From: Pisaster brevispinus
Taxonomy: Eukaryota > Echinodermata > Asteroidea > Forcipulatida > Asteriidae
Direction of reading: 5' to 3'
Length of the DNA: 64,000 nt
NCBI GenBank assembly: GCA_023634235.1
Contig: JAMKCF010000016.1
Span: forward strand, 3,334,001-3,398,000
The translations under genes were made by a program, and so were the position numbers. Shown piece after piece: positions 1 to 12,404 of the stretch. Under the pieces are notes generated by a model. It saw only the letters and a program-made list of their open reading frames with translations. It had not been told where the DNA came from and made no database searches. The number at the start of each line of letters is the position of its first letter. Position 1 is the stretch's first letter.

Positions 1-265
1 GTGCCTTCTTGAATTGGTTCCTCATTCACTTTGCTGAGCAATGTGTTTTCCTGCCAACTTATGCAACATAATACACTACAGTATATAATCATGGAGATAA
101 AAAAAACTTGCGGTATAATTATGACTTGACATTGTTTATGTAAAGAGTGACCTTGCACAATGCAGGTCATTTCCTTGCTCCTGTGTTTGTGTGTAATGAA
201 TGGCATTCACTCACTACTATGAAAAAAGTACTAACAAATTAAAGGCAGGGTATATTTCGGTAATT

Positions 266-590
266 GTCAAAGACCAGTATCCTCACTTGGTGTATCCCAA
301 CATAGAGTTTGCATCAAATAACAAACCTGTCATGCCTGTGGAAGTTTTGGCTCAATTGGTCATTGAAGTTGCAAGAAAATAATGAAAGGAAAAAACACCC
401 TTGTTGCATAAAATTTTGTGCTTTCAGATGCCTAAGAAAGGCTTCATGCCTGAAGCCTTTCTCAGATTCAAATGTTTGGGTGATAAATTACCTCTTTTTC
501 TTAGACTACATTACTTCCAAGGGTGTCGTTTCTAACAATGTTTTATAATATCAGCAGCTCTCCAGTGCTCTTTACCGAGTCGGTTTTTAT
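266..590. repeat. Dispersed non-coding repeat, also present in both duplicated gene copies
   Basis: This segment aligns, in reverse orientation, with about 41865-42128 and with 49630-49880. Shared landmarks are the block around CCTCACTTGGTGTATCCCA, a CAGATGCC(T)GAGAAAGGC-like block and the terminal CTCCAGTGCTCTTTACC. The open frames here are not conserved between copies, so I read it as a roughly 320-bp interspersed repeat rather than an exon. No terminal inverted repeats are obvious. It lies in DNA upstream of the first visible GSK3 exon, presumably an intron. Confidence 0.6.
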
Positions 591-645
591 GGTCATTAAC
601 TTGTGGAGTAATTACCAAAAGTACTAGTACTGTAAACCCTCCCTA

Positions 646-823
646 TAGACCTTTACCACGGTGCAGCTATCTTGATTTTCTCTCATTCAAACTAATGTAA
701 CAAAAAACGGACCTTAAGGAGAAGTAGTCTGGCTCCTTTTTGAGCAATGAATATTAGCATTCAGCACTGTAATTAAAAACAGGACACTTCACCAAGATGG
801 TGGCAGCATGATAAAGGTCTATT
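646..823. mobile_element. Short MITE with TAGACCTTTA termini
   Basis: The segment starts TAGACCTTTACCACGGTGC and ends with the approximate reverse complement (...GGTGGCAGCATGATAAAGGTCTA), giving about 30-bp imperfect terminal inverted repeats. A second copy is at 21325-21500 with the same ends and the same internal CTGG(C/T)TCCTTTTTG block. It is non-coding and resembles a non-autonomous DNA transposon. Confidence 0.65.
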
Positions 824-1206
824 ATAAGACATGGAGTAGTATCCATGTACTACATATGTATTTTAAGTGTACACTATCAAACCATGAAAAGAAAGAACAA
901 ATATTTTACAAAACACCTTCAGTGTTAATGTTCATATTCAGAAATCATTGACATCACTTCACCGAGAAGGAAATACCATTATTTCCTGCATAACGACGTC
1001 CATAAATCCCATTATTTTCTGTCCATTAAACATGACCTTGAGCTCTTTATGTGCTGTCGTGTGTAACCAAAATATGGAATATATGTTCGCATACAGACCA
1101 TTGTACATATTTTTACTGATGCGTGGTTGAAGGTACAGTTTATACCGTTTTAATAGATGTTAAATCTGCATTAGATTTTATTTACTCTTACACTGATGTG
1201 TAATAA

Positions 1207-1894
1207 GGCCGAACAAAATAATAGTTGTGTTTCCGGTTACCCGACCGTCCCTAGAAAATCACGCCGACCCTGTATCTTTTTATTCCAAAAACGATAAAAT
1301 AAAATCTTATTTTATGGTGCCGACCCTAAACCTCATTTTTGTGCACATCGTCAAATTTTGTGAAGTAACTTAATTGCCAAATTAAATTCTTGCCAAAGTA
1401 TTAATTATTTAACTTAAATGTAGGTTTTTAAAAGGAAATCTACCGGTAAATTCAAGATATCCAGCTTGTTTTCTGTCGATAAAGTATCTGGTATTTACTA
1501 GCTGCGATCGTTAATTTCAGTATACGAACGTTAACACACACGCATGCACGTTGTTAGTCTGGCTCTCTCCTCGATGTCCTATACTACAATACGTAGGCGA
1601 GTAGGGAAACACACAACTCGATTTTCCAGGGGTTAGAAGACGCGCGGTGGAGTCTAATCACAACCTTTTTCGTGTGATATATTATACAAAATTGTAACCT
1701 CGTACTCAAAAACACATCGCTCTCGCCGCACAATTTTCCCCAATGTGCGAGGGCAAAAATATTTTTAACATTCATTCCGACCCTAAGTTTTGGAGCAAAA
1801 AAATATTTTAACAAAATAAAGTGTGTTTATGTCCCTACCTACCCTAATTTTCTGGTCAGTGTAATAGGAAACACATATATTATTTTGTTTGGCC
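1207..1894. mobile_element. Harbinger-like non-autonomous DNA element, 688 bp
   Basis: The left end reads GGCCGAACAAAATAATA. The right end is the reverse complement of GGCCAAACAAAATAATA, and similarity continues about 28 bp inward through TGTGTTTCC. The element is flanked by TAA on both sides (1204-1206 and 1895-1897), a TWA-type 3-bp target duplication typical of PIF/Harbinger elements. No transposase is encoded; the only open frames are under 80 codons. Confidence 0.75.
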
Positions 1895-1939
1895 TAAGCA
1901 CTGTATACTTGTATTACCCTAGTCCTGTAAAAACAAAAT

Positions 1940-2035
1940 CCACAGGCAAATCACTGGGGTGGAATTCGAACCTACAACCTTTGCCATGCTAAAGCAGATG
2001 TCTGCCCACTAGACCGCCACGCTAGCCCGCTGGCT
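1940..2035 (-). repeat. tRNA-derived SINE head
   Basis: Read on the minus strand it carries a pol III A-box-like block (TGGCGGTCTAGTGGG) and a canonical B box (GGTTCGAATTCC, plus-strand 1961-1972) at tRNA spacing. The cloverleaf is imperfect and a T-rich tail follows, so this is a SINE or tRNA pseudogene rather than a functional tRNA. Confidence 0.55.
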
Positions 2036-2564
2036 AGAGGCAGTTTGAATCCTATATTTTTGCAGCGGTTACCACATCGAAGGTACCTTGATTTAAATCA
2101 CAACAGCTTATAATCAAATGTGGTTATCGTGCTTTCTTTATAATAGGTACAATATTAAAATTTTCAACAGATCAGCTAATTTCCCATATTTGTATTTCTC
2201 TTTCTACTTTGTCTTAGTGCAAAAATTCTGTACATAAATTGGTTTAATTATTGATTTATTTTGAATTTTGAATATGTAATTACAGAGACCACGCACCGTT
2301 CAGAGTTTTCCCTTAACTTTTTTAGTGATTGGCTAGCAGGCCCAGTTACATGTAGCTTGTCATTTCACTAGTCCATCAACTTTTATAATAGTCCATACTT
2401 CAAATGAAATAGGAACTCTTTTCAACACTTAGCCAGCCAGCCGGATCTGACTGGTCCTCCGGTGTTTTAACTGGTATTTGGCCAGTGGACCACTGTTAAG
2501 AGAGAACGCTGCGTTCATTTACAAATGTTTCATTCTTTCTTCTTTCTTTTTGTTTTACCTCCAG

Positions 2565-5500
2565 CAAAAGGATGAGGTCTACCTGAACTTAGTGCTGGAG
2601 TACGTCCCAGAGACAGTGTATAGAGTAGCGAGGCACTATAGCAAAAACAAACAGACGATACCCATATTATATGTCAAGGTAAGAAGGAGGTTGGGTTAAG
2701 ATGAACTTATTGTTTTGTATAAACCTGGTTCACACCTCACGCGTATCGCCAAAGCGAAGCCAGTTTCCCTGCGTTACAATTGGAAAAAACAGCGCGTACA
2801 ATATTGTTTGCAAAATTTGGGTTTGAACAAAGAAAAATTGACTGGAGCGGGACTTGAACCAACGACCTCCGGATTAACGTACCGGCGCTCTACCAACTGA
2901 GCTATCCAGCCCTATGTTGGCAGTCTCCCTATTAGTCAATATCTTTGTTCGGAGGTGCCAGTCAGAAGCCATGCAACCGTTAACTGCCGTGTAGCCTTGG
3001 ATCACACCCAAATTTATGATACAACCTAGGAAGCAGCAGCCAAGGGATCACCTTAAGGGGATACGACTTTTTAATATTAAGTATCAAGTAATAAACCACA
3101 AGGAAAAATGACTGGGTAAATTTTAAATAATTTGGGTTTGAACAAAAACAAATTTACTATTGTTTGCGTCACATAATACGCTTCATGGGATTTATGATCC
3201 GGGCTTCAGACGCTAGAGCCTCGAGCATTTTGGTGGAATAATAATAATAATAATAGTAAAAAAAATTAAAGCGCCAAATCCATCGAAAGCAATGCTCCAT
3301 GGTGCTTAATACAGAGAAACTTTAAAAACAAAAACCCAATATAGATAAACAGAAAAAGCAACAAGGTCTAAAAATAAGTTTAAAATCAGCAAAAAATTCA
3401 GAATCACAGGAATCACGGAATCACAGAAGCCGTGACTTCTGTCGCTCTTGTATAGGCCTTGGTGCCCAATTTTCCCCATAACCAGGCCTGATACTTCATG
3501 GAGGTAATAGAGGCAGTCGCCTCCGTTGCCCTTGGTCATTGCCTTGGTGTACTTTAAATGTTCCTGGAGGCTGTTTCTCTTACTAACATGCCCTTTATAA
3601 GACAACACTGCCTTGCTTGTACAAGAGCAGAGCGAAGTATCAGGCCTATATAGTTTTGAAGTTCCGCACATATTAAAAGAGAAAGAAATGATTTTGGTCC
3701 TCTGGAAATATTTTTAGTCAACTCAAATTCTGAGGTACAAATGTAAATGTACGTGAACAAGGTCTATGATGTAGTTGAGATCTTGCTGAAATTCAAACCC
3801 TGAAGGTGATAGCGCCCTCGATCTGTCTAAACGAATCGTTTGGACCGGTCCATACTTAGGTGTTACAGTTGCGATGATGTAGCTATAGCTCGGATCCAGA
3901 GATCTTTCAGCATGCGGAGGACCAGTGACAGTTATACATTGCATGGGATGGTCACATTATTCAGTTGCATGTATGTGATGAAGTAACCATTGATTTTTCT
4001 CGAGATTTGCCGAGATGACTACCGCCTATCACGTAAGGCGAGTGAATTTTCAGAGGATCAAATTTTTGTTTAGAGACACACTGATCACACTTATCTATCA
4101 CTACCACTATGAGGCAATCCCAGCTAGAGTTGGGCTGTCCCCACTGTTAACACCTAAGTGGAGACTGGTACCAACTATAGTTGGGACGACTCTGAAGTTG
4201 GGACGACTCTGAAGTTGGGACGACTCTGAAGTTGGGACGGAACATCTTTCTTCCGGGGGAGATTTCTGCAAGTTGAACAATCATTCATTGGAAGGTCGTG
4301 AACAATAAAAGCCACTTCAGTGATCTACCTGCCCACCCATGGTCGCTAAAAACAGACAACACGTAAATTCAACCTTCAAACCTCTGCTTTTAAAGATAAA
4401 GGAAGTCTATCCATTGTTGCATTTTCGAAAGTGCACTTACACACACAAATTGGGGACGTGAATCGTAGGAAGTTAAACAGTACTAATAGTTTTTAAAGGA
4501 AAGGTGACGGCAATGGACTTCCGCTGCCTTAGGTGGAAAACCACAGATGAAGTGTCACGATCAAAAAGTGTTGAGTAGGAGGTATTTTTAGTAAAGCTGT
4601 AGGTGGCCGATGATTTGGTTGCTGACTTACAGTACAGAAAGGAAATGATTGTGACGATTGTTTCCTTTCTTGTCTGGATGACATCGTTGCGTAGTTTGTC
4701 CCTGAGTTTGCCGTTAACAAATGTCACGCAACATGTGGGTTGGCCGTGACTCATCATACGGTGAGGACATCCATGTTGTGTGGATGTAACAACTGCTGCT
4801 TGTGGGGGGTGGGGAGATGGGGAGATTGGAGGAGGGTGACAGCTGTGATCTGTTGGTTTCCATGGCGAATTGATCAAGATTGATCTTTTGAGGAAACAAA
4901 GGGGCACTTTCAGTGCTCGTCGACGATTGCTACCCTTGAAATTTTAAACTATTAATCTCCGATGAATATCACACGGCTGTTGAGTGGAATGTATGATGAA
5001 CAGTGGAAACTTTGATTCCAACAGAATCAAGTTTCCAACTGTACAATACCAGAGCTTGAAAAGTAAACTGGAATAACACTCCAATCATGTAAAAGGAGCA
5101 GAGCCCATCTGTAAAAGGAGCAGATGTCAACACACTTTCAGGGATTAAAAATATAACTCTGTAACCCGGTCTTTCATCATGTGATGATCGAGCTTTTGCT
5201 TCCACCGGTCCTCTCTTGTGGAACAAAGTCCCTAAAATGGATCGGCTACAGGCTTTATTAAAATGTGCCAGATTGTGGCAAATTTTAATGAACCAATTCC
5301 AGGGGTTATGAGTGAGCAAGGCATGCTGGGAAAAAATGGCGCGGCGAGATCAATCACCCCATGGGCACGAGGTTGGACTAATGTATTTCTTTTTCTCCTC
5401 TCTCTATGACACAGTTGTACATGTATCAGTTATTCCGAAGCCTAGCGTACATTCATTCTCTAGGAGTTTGCCATCGAGATATTAAGCCACAGAACTTGCT

Positions 5501-8500
5501 CTTGGATCCCGAGTCCGGAGTGCTCAAGCTGTGCGACTTTGGAAGGTGAGTACCACAAGATAGCGCCCTCAATGTAGGCCTCGGAATACCCACCAAACCA
5601 CTCGTATGAAGATCTTTATGTGGAAAACCCCCCACAAAATAGCGCCCTCAATGCAGGCCTCGGAATACCCACCAAACCACTCGTATGAAGATCTAATGTG
5701 GAAAACCCCCCGCAAAATAGCGCCCTCATTGCAGGCCTTGGAATACCCACCAAACCACTCGTATGAAGATCTTAATGTGGAAAACCCCCCACAAAATGGC
5801 GCCCTCAATGCAGGCCTCAGAATACCCACCGAACCACTCGTATGAAGATCTTAATGTGGAAAAACCCCCCACAAAATGGCGCCCTCAATGCAGGCCTCAG
5901 AATACCCACCGAACCACTCGTATGAAGATCTTAATGTGGAAAAAAAAACCCACAAAATGGCGCCCTCGATGTAGGCCTCAGAATACTCACCGAACCACTC
6001 GTATGAAGATCTTAATGTGGAAAAAAAAACCGCAAAATGGCGCCCTCAATGCAGTTCTCAGAATATCCACCGAACCACTCGTATGAAGATCTTAATGTGG
6101 AAAACCCCCCGCAAAATAGCGCCCTCATTGCAGGCCTCGGAATACCCACCAAACCACTCGTATGAAGATCTTAATGTGGGAAAACCCCTCACAAAATAGC
6201 GCCCTCAATGCAGGCCTCGGAATACCCACTGGACCACTTGTAGTATATGATGGTCTTAACTTGGTCTTAACGTGGACAAAAAATTGGGACCCGATCCCAT
6301 CTTAAGTTTTACTGTTTTACTTGGCTACTTGCAACAGGTTTTTATTTATAATTTTTTTTTATAGGGTTAGGATTGGGAGCTTTGACAGTGTAATTTCATT
6401 ATAAATACTAAACATACAGTTGGTGTTATCTGTGGGTAAAAGTACAGTTGTTAATTTGTAACATTTCTATCTTTCTCTGTTTAGTGCAAAAACACTGGTT
6501 GCCGGTGAGCCCAATGTATCGTACATCTGCTCCCGATACTACAGGGCACCGGAGCTTATTTTCGGTGCCACAGACTACACATGCAATATAGGTAAGTCCT
6601 AACTACATACAGGCCTGACACTTCATTCTTGTTGGGCAAGTCGTTTTTCACTGATAAAGGGGCACCTCTGGGAGAGAATGGTAAATTTCTAAGGGGCAGC
6701 AAGGCAGTGACAAGGGGCATGGAGTCAATTGCAGAAAAAGCCATTTGAATTGATGTTCAAACCTGGCTCCAATGTCATGAAGTTGTTAAGCATTTGGTGT
6801 CGTGTTGTGGCGGAGCGGTTAAGAGTGCCGGACTCAAGCTCTGGTGTTTCTGATCAGCAGAGTGTGGGTTCAAGTCCCGGTCGTGGCACTTGTGTCCTTT
6901 AGCAAATATCATAGTTGCTTTGCCCATGTAATAGCATTATTAATGCACGCAAAAGAACCCAGAACACTTATTGTGGATAAAGAACTGCAATATTACCATA
7001 CCTGTCAACTGTCTTGTTTTTCACAGGGCCATCGTGTTTATTAAGTTTAAAAACACTTAGACAGGTTAGAAGGAATAGATTCCTTGCATTGGCCGCCATC
7101 TTTGATGAAACGTGCACGCGTGAAAGGCCATCATCGGCCGAGTGTCGTGGGGAGCGTGTGCTCGCGTGCATGCGTGCACATATCCATTGTTTGTCGTCAA
7201 AGATGCTGGTACATGTACAATACGTGACTTCCCAGTTCATATATTCATCAAGCTGACTCTTTTCTGTTTTTTTAAGGGCCCGTTTTTAGACTACATTTTG
7301 AATCTATATTATTTGTGCCAAATTGCTTTATATATATTTCATTGTTGCATGTTTTGTGTTGTGCATAGAGGCGCATATAAATGTCTCATATTATTGTCAT
7401 TGATATTATTAATATATTTATCGATGAATTCTTATTGCACCATAATGTTTGATTGTATTCGACTGTTTTGTATTGATATGGCTCTTCATGAATTGGAGTA
7501 GTTGAGTTTGAGTATTCCTAGCAGGTCTAGGTTCTTGTTTGTTCTTGTACGTTTTTATTGTTAAACTTTTACTGACTATTTATTTTCCTTTATGACAAGA
7601 GGCTGGGCGGTCCCATTATTTGTGTGTTTCTTAGCATAGGCCTATCAATTTAGTATAATTGTATTTACCTTGATATTTATATGTGTCCTCATGATACTTT
7701 CTTGTATTTGTACTTGACTTTTTGTCATTAAGCCCAAGTTTCAAAGATTTGTCGTTTCATTTACATGTAAATGGTTGATCAAACAAAACATGAACACTGT
7801 CTGTGACTGTTTTTCAGCTTTACCAATTCTATACCCTGTATACCTCAACAAGTGGATTTTGCGCTACATGTGTATAAATTTATTATATTATTATTATCAT
7901 TATCTGATACTAATTCTCTTGGTTATTGTTCCACAGATGTATGGTCAGCCGGCTGCGTCCTAGCAGAGTTAATGCTCGGACAGCCTATCTTCCCCGGGGA
8001 CAGCGGAGTGGATCAACTGGTAGAAATCATCAAGGTGCTGGGCACGCCGACCCGCGACCAAATCCACGAAATGAACCCCAACTACACAGAGTTTAAGTTC
8101 CCGCAGATCAAACCGCATCCCTGGAACAAGGTATGGGAGTGTGGGGGACATGGCAAATATAGTGATATGTGTATAGAGAGATGGTTAACCCTCCTACTCT
8201 GGGTCCCATTTGTAAAAAAAAATGACCAGACAAATTTTAAAACCATTTAACTGCAAGGGTTGTGTACATGTATTTTGGAAAAAACTATGCACAGAAGTAT
8301 TTGTGTATTGTGTAGATGCATTCACCACATTGCAGAGTGGCAAAGGTTACCATCCAAAACCACAGTGGATGACATTGAATGGTCAAACGGTAGGAGGGTT
8401 GACTGTGTACTGTGTAGATGCATTCACAAGATCATATAATATTGCAGGCTGGTATAGTTTATCATTCAAAACCACAGCTGGATGTTATTGAATGATACGA

Positions 8501-9729
8501 CAGCAAGAGCTGTGTTGATGAGCTCCAGCGTTTAAGTTTGATGTAATTTGTGTTGATATAAAAAGTTCTCTACACGATTTGCATAACACTGAAAGATTGA
8601 AATGAGTAAACGTTGTTGTTTTCTCAGGTATTCCGGCCAAGGACCCCGTCCGACGCCATTGAACTGTGCAGCAAGCTACTGGAGTACACGCCCTCATCTA
8701 GGGTCTCGCCACTAGACGCCTGCGCTCATAAGTTCTTTGATGAGTTAAGAGAAGCTGGAGCGAGGTTACCAAACCAAAGGCCACTTCCACCACTCTTTAA
8801 CTTCACACCACAAGGTGAGCTTTTCTACCCTCTAACCTCACCAGAACCTTCCCCCAAACTACCTCCACCCTCCCCTCTCCACTCCACAAGGGGTGCGTTT
8901 TCGCGGCTGTAACCAATAACTGTTTCGGTCACTGACTAGTGATTAAACAGTGGCCAAGTCAACTGAAACAGTTATTGGTTACGACCGCGAAATCGCACCC
9001 AAGGTGAGCCTTTCGGCCCTCTAACCTCACCGTAACTACCCCCCCCCCCCTCTCTTTTGGGTAAACTGAGAAAGCACTTCGCTCGCTTCCAGCACAGCAC
9101 CTCATCCAAAGGCGCTGTGATGCGCTGGATCATGTGTGTATATGTGTGATTGTGCGCATTGCGCCAATCACCAGCACAATCATTCCCATCATGCATCACT
9201 ACATCCCGCATAAACTTGTACAAGCTCATCAGCCCATCACAGCTGTCTTGGATGAGACTGATGGGGCCAAGCAATGCAAATCTCCAGTATTCAACGTGCA
9301 GGATGGGTGGTGACGTGAGAAATACATGCAGATTTTTTATGTTCTTGTTCAAGTTTTCCCGTTTGTAATGCGCAGCTAAACATCTCTTTTGCTTTGATGA
9401 GCCTGCTCTCCCCTCAACTTAACGGCAGGAGATGATGTTAAACTCAAAAACTTAAATGGTAAAGATTTACTCAATTGTATGATGCCATCGCAAACTTTTC
9501 AAATGTGAGTAGCCACGAGTTCTGATTGTCATTGATGTGTTTCCCCTCAACACTTTGTATTTCTGCAGAACTAGCTATCAAGTCGTCTCTTAACGACCAC
9601 CTCATCCCGCCCCATGCAAGGCGAGACCCAGTCAGCTCATCTCAGGGAACATCAGCGGCTAGTGAGAACACCGCCACTACGAGTGTTGCCGGTCTACCAA
9701 TCCCTGGAGCGATAGGGGGAGGAAACTAA
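2565..9729 (+). CDS. GSK3: Glycogen synthase kinase 3, 3' part (six exons)
   Basis: Ser/Thr kinase of Wnt/beta-catenin and insulin signalling. Coding exons: 2565-2678, 5415-5545, 6485-6591, 7937-8130, 8628-8814 and 9569-9729 (stop TAA), all with AG/GT borders and consistent phase, 894 nt or 297 codons. Upstream exons (glycine loop, catalytic Lys) are outside the window. Visible motifs: hinge [19 protein letters not shown], catalytic loop [12 protein letters not shown] followed by SAK across the 5545/6485 junction, activation loop [12 protein letters not shown] with the regulatory Tyr, then [20 protein letters not shown] and IPPHAR near the C terminus. Exon sizes 131, 107 and 187 match what I recall for vertebrate GSK3B; the 194-nt exon equals two vertebrate exons joined. 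The tail is short and Ser/Thr/Gly-rich. The first acceptor could be after CAG (2565, adding a Gln) or six nt later. Identity is near certain; GSK3A versus B does not apply to most invertebrates. Confidence 0.96.
2679..5414 (+). other. GSK3 intron with repeats
   Basis: Besides the tRNA-core repeat it holds a relative of the AGGCCTGG family (about 3470-3610), a (AAT)n tract near 3237, and a 17-bp triplicate (AGTTGGGACGACTCTGA) at 4193-4238. I see no coding exon in it. Open frames up to 144 codons (4473-4907, minus) are low-complexity and lack splice or family support. Confidence 0.6.
2806..3145. repeat. Foldback repeat with tRNA-like core
   Basis: It contains a minus-strand tRNA-like block at about 2838-2912 (B-box GGTTCAAGTCC, A-box TAGCTCAGTTGG, anticodon-loop position GTT). 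Both ends carry the block AATTTGGGTTTGAACAAA, here in the same orientation apart from the tRNA head. A related unit is at 39650-40030 and partial units at 15795-15960 and 16316-16440. It lies in a GSK3 intron. I treat it as a repeat because the same block recurs with flanking repeat sequence. Confidence 0.6.
5553..6245 (+). repeat. Minisatellite, about 79 bp x 9, at a GSK3 splice donor
   Basis: Nine units are anchored by GCGCCCTCA at 5563, 5642, 5720, 5799, 5879, 5960, 6040, 6119 and 6199, with spacing of 78-81 bp. Each contains CCACTCGTATGAAGATCT and a C- or A-run of variable length. The array starts only 7 nt after the GT of the donor at 5546. Because 79-81 straddles multiples of three, long frames appear across it on both strands; these are artefacts. 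Confidence 0.95.
6800..7010 (+). mobile_element. tRNA-Leu-headed SINE
   Basis: The head carries an A box (TGGCGGAGCGGTT, 6808-6820) and a B box (GGGTTCAAGTCC, about 6866-6877). It has the long variable arm and CAAG anticodon region typical of tRNA-Leu. The body that follows (TTGTGTCCTTTAGCAAA...) matches the minus-strand copies at 17405-17825 and 36040-36275. It lies in the GSK3 intron 6592-7936; the rest of that intron is AT-rich and unrecognised. Confidence 0.7.
8131..8627 (+). other. GSK3 intron with internal near-duplicate
   Basis: It contains two diverged copies of a block with TGTGTA(C/T)TGTGTAGATGCATTCAC (8300-8330 and 8403-8430) followed by ATCATTCAAAACCACAG-like sequence, spaced about 100 bp. 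No exon is recognised. Confidence 0.5.
8891..9000. mobile_element. 110-bp foldback MITE in a GSK3 intron
   Basis: It runs from GGGTGCG to CGCACCC, with inner arms GTAACCAATAACTGTTTC and the reverse complement, about 38 bp of near-perfect inverted repeat around a roughly 35-bp centre. AAG stands on both sides, a possible 3-bp target duplication. Confidence 0.8.
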
Positions 9730-12300
9730 TATAAAAAGGGGGGAGAAAAAAAGAAAAAAAATCCAAAATCCAAACCCACTTACAAAAAGGTGTTTAGAGA
9801 GTATGTGATTTTTCAGTCGCACGTTGGCAACCCAGTCCCGAGTAAAAGGTTTTTCTCTGAGAAGGATTGAAAAATAAACGGGAAAAAACAACTGTGCGCC
9901 AACTTGTTCCGCAGTTTCCTCGTTTAAGGCTTGATTTAGTCCATTCGCAGTTCCAGGACTCCTTTTCTTAACTCTACCTGCCCATCAGATCACGCTTCTT
10001 CATTCAGCCTCCGGAAGGTTTCTCCCGTTTCCCTAATCTTGGGTTCAACTTAGCCTTAAGTGTACGCCCATCGAGGAACTGAAAGGCGTTAAAGAACGAC
10101 ACCGATTGTTAGAAAGAACCAGACTGGAACAAATGCCAATGGAGGAGAGCCAGCTCTACCTATCGACGCAATGGTACAGTCCTTGTTTCTTCACGCCATT
10201 GTTGAGTCGTTCAAGAGTGATAAACATTCAGGTATGGCTGTTTTGAGAACGTCGGTGTCATTTTGAGTGTTTCGTTTTGTTCACTCCCAAATCACTGGAG
10301 TATCAAATGAAAAAAGTTCTCAATAGATTGAGAAAACGCTTCTGGACTCAATCTTTTTTCAATCATGACCTTATATAATAAAGTACCGGGCAGCTGGTTA
10401 AAATTCCCCGAAACCCCTCTTTCCCCGCTTTCCCCAAAACCCAACAGTCTCAAATGTTTACAGATTCCAGGAGATCGGACAGAGGACAGAGGACAAATCC
10501 TTCAAGAAGTGAAGAACAATTGTAAATACTCGGTGGAAACTCTGTCCGGCCTGGACACGATAAAAAAAAAGTTGTTGTTTGTAAACCTGCTTGGATGGTC
10601 AGAATAAGATAGCTATTTTCTTCTGAAATTAACTTAAGGAATCGTTAATATTGCAGTAGAATGGGCTGAAAGCTACAGTATTCAGAAAGTTTTAACAATG
10701 GACATAAATAGTAACCCTAATTTGGCTAGTTTTAAATGTTGATTGCTCTACGCTAAAAAAAATAAAAATTACCCAATCTCTGAAACTAAGACTGTGTATG
10801 CTGAAGAAAATTGAACTCATAGCTTTGATGTGTTGGGTAAAAGAAGGAAACATTTTCAGTTATTCAATCAGATTATAAAGCATTGTTAGAACATATCCAC
10901 AAAGTTTCCCCCAGGCACAAGCCTGCGAACAAGGCCAAAAGGCGTAAAGCACAGGCTGGTCCGTAAAAAATAATAACCCCAAAATTTGGGTGGGAATTAA
11001 GAACAAATTTTAAACGATCATAAAATGAAAACGTTTGAAATGCTCTAAAACCAAACGTAAACATCAAGTCAAAAAACATTCCGAGAACCTTGTTTCGAAT
11101 CAGCATGCTTTGACGACGCTTAAAAAAAAAATAATTATAGAATTTGGGTCAAGAATGCCCCACAGTTTGAACAAAATCTTGGCGAGAACTCTTACCTGAC
11201 ACTGGTTTCCGATGTTTTTTTATGCTTGGGCAGTGCTGCTTCGTATTCTTTTCGTTTTCTTTGGCTGTCATTGGAACAATTTTGCTGAAAGCTCAGATGA
11301 AAGCCTGTGTAATCCTGGAGTCCAGGCCTGGACGCACACAGAGGCCATGGCTTCTGTTGCCCCTGGTCTTGGCCTTGGTGCCCCTTCAAAAGTTTCCCAT
11401 AGACTTTAAGATTATCTACTAGAAGTGCCCTTTGCAAAACGAAAATGGCCTCGCCCTCTCAAAGATGAAAGTCCAGGCCTGGAAGTCTTGTTTTTAGCCA
11501 CCAAAGCTTTGAAGTTGTCTTTGAGTTATGGAAGGCGTCAAAGTTTGGAACAATTGTAATCAATATGGCAGGTTGCTCCACCTCACTGTTGAATACGGTC
11601 CGTTTCATTTGTCACAATTGGTCCTGAAATGTCAAGACAGTTTCTGTCTCTAACGCCCTTCCAAGCCAAAACCAATCATTTTGGGCAAGGCATTTTTTTA
11701 AATGGAATTTTGACGATTTCTAACCCAATTTCAGGCAGAGTTTTTACCTTTTATAGAAATTAAGTTATAATCTACGTTTGTACCTTAACATTACAAATTG
11801 AAGTCTCTCGAATATAGCCTTTTTCGCTCATCCCAATGTTCCGATAGAAACCGAGGATATGGTAAAAACAGTCTTGTTCATTCTTCTACAGTACAGAGGA
11901 CAACAAATCTTCCATACATTTTTACCCTGATACAAACAAGAGTTTGTCGAAAAGAAAAAACAAAATTAGGTAACGGAGTTGTAAATATAAACAAAAATAC
12001 CAGTTTTTAGTATTGTTCACTGTATTACTGTGTTTCACTAAGGATCCGTTTGTTTTCTTCACTGTTTTTTACGTTGTAGCTGTCGACATCCTCCACCACG
12101 TTTCATTTTTGTAAATTATGTCATCGATCGAAAGTCCCTTTAGCCTACTGGCAGACTGTGCTGGAATGTAAAAAAAAAAAGAGATAATAATAAAAATGTA
12201 ACAAAGTGGAAGCAATGAGCAGTGCAATTGTTTATCTTGGAAGCTGAACTGGGCATTGTTGATTCAAAACAGTGGAACCAGATATAAAAATAAACTCATT
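9730..12300 (+). other. GSK3 3' UTR and downstream DNA
   Basis: No coding feature seen. AATAAA-type signals occur at 9873 and 12289, so the 3' UTR could end about 150 nt or about 2.5 kb after the stop; I cannot decide. One AGGCCTGG-family repeat (11318-11492) lies inside. Confidence 0.4.
11318..11492. repeat. AGGCCTGG-family interspersed repeat
   Basis: It begins GAGTCCAGGCCTGGA and ends AAGTCCAGGCCTGG, with an inner CTTCTGTTGCCCCTGGTCTT and CCTTCAAAAGTTTCCCATAG. Copies are at 24200-24358 and, split by another insertion, at 34708-35250; a weaker relative is at 3470-3610. Non-coding. Confidence 0.65.
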
Positions 12301-12404
12301 GTAAATCATTGAAGCCACCTCATGTATTTTATTTTTCATGCGTAATATTTTACTCCATTCGTGCAAATCAAGAGCACAAAAATAGGCTCAAACTCACAAA
12401 AATG

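Noticed and set aside
200..382. 60-codon frame upstream of GSK3 as a missing kinase exon
   Set aside because: Lies in a dispersed repeat found also near 42 and 49.7 kb and has no kinase sequence.
5569..6199. Overlapping 60-107-codon frames on both strands
   Set aside because: Translations of the 79-bp minisatellite.
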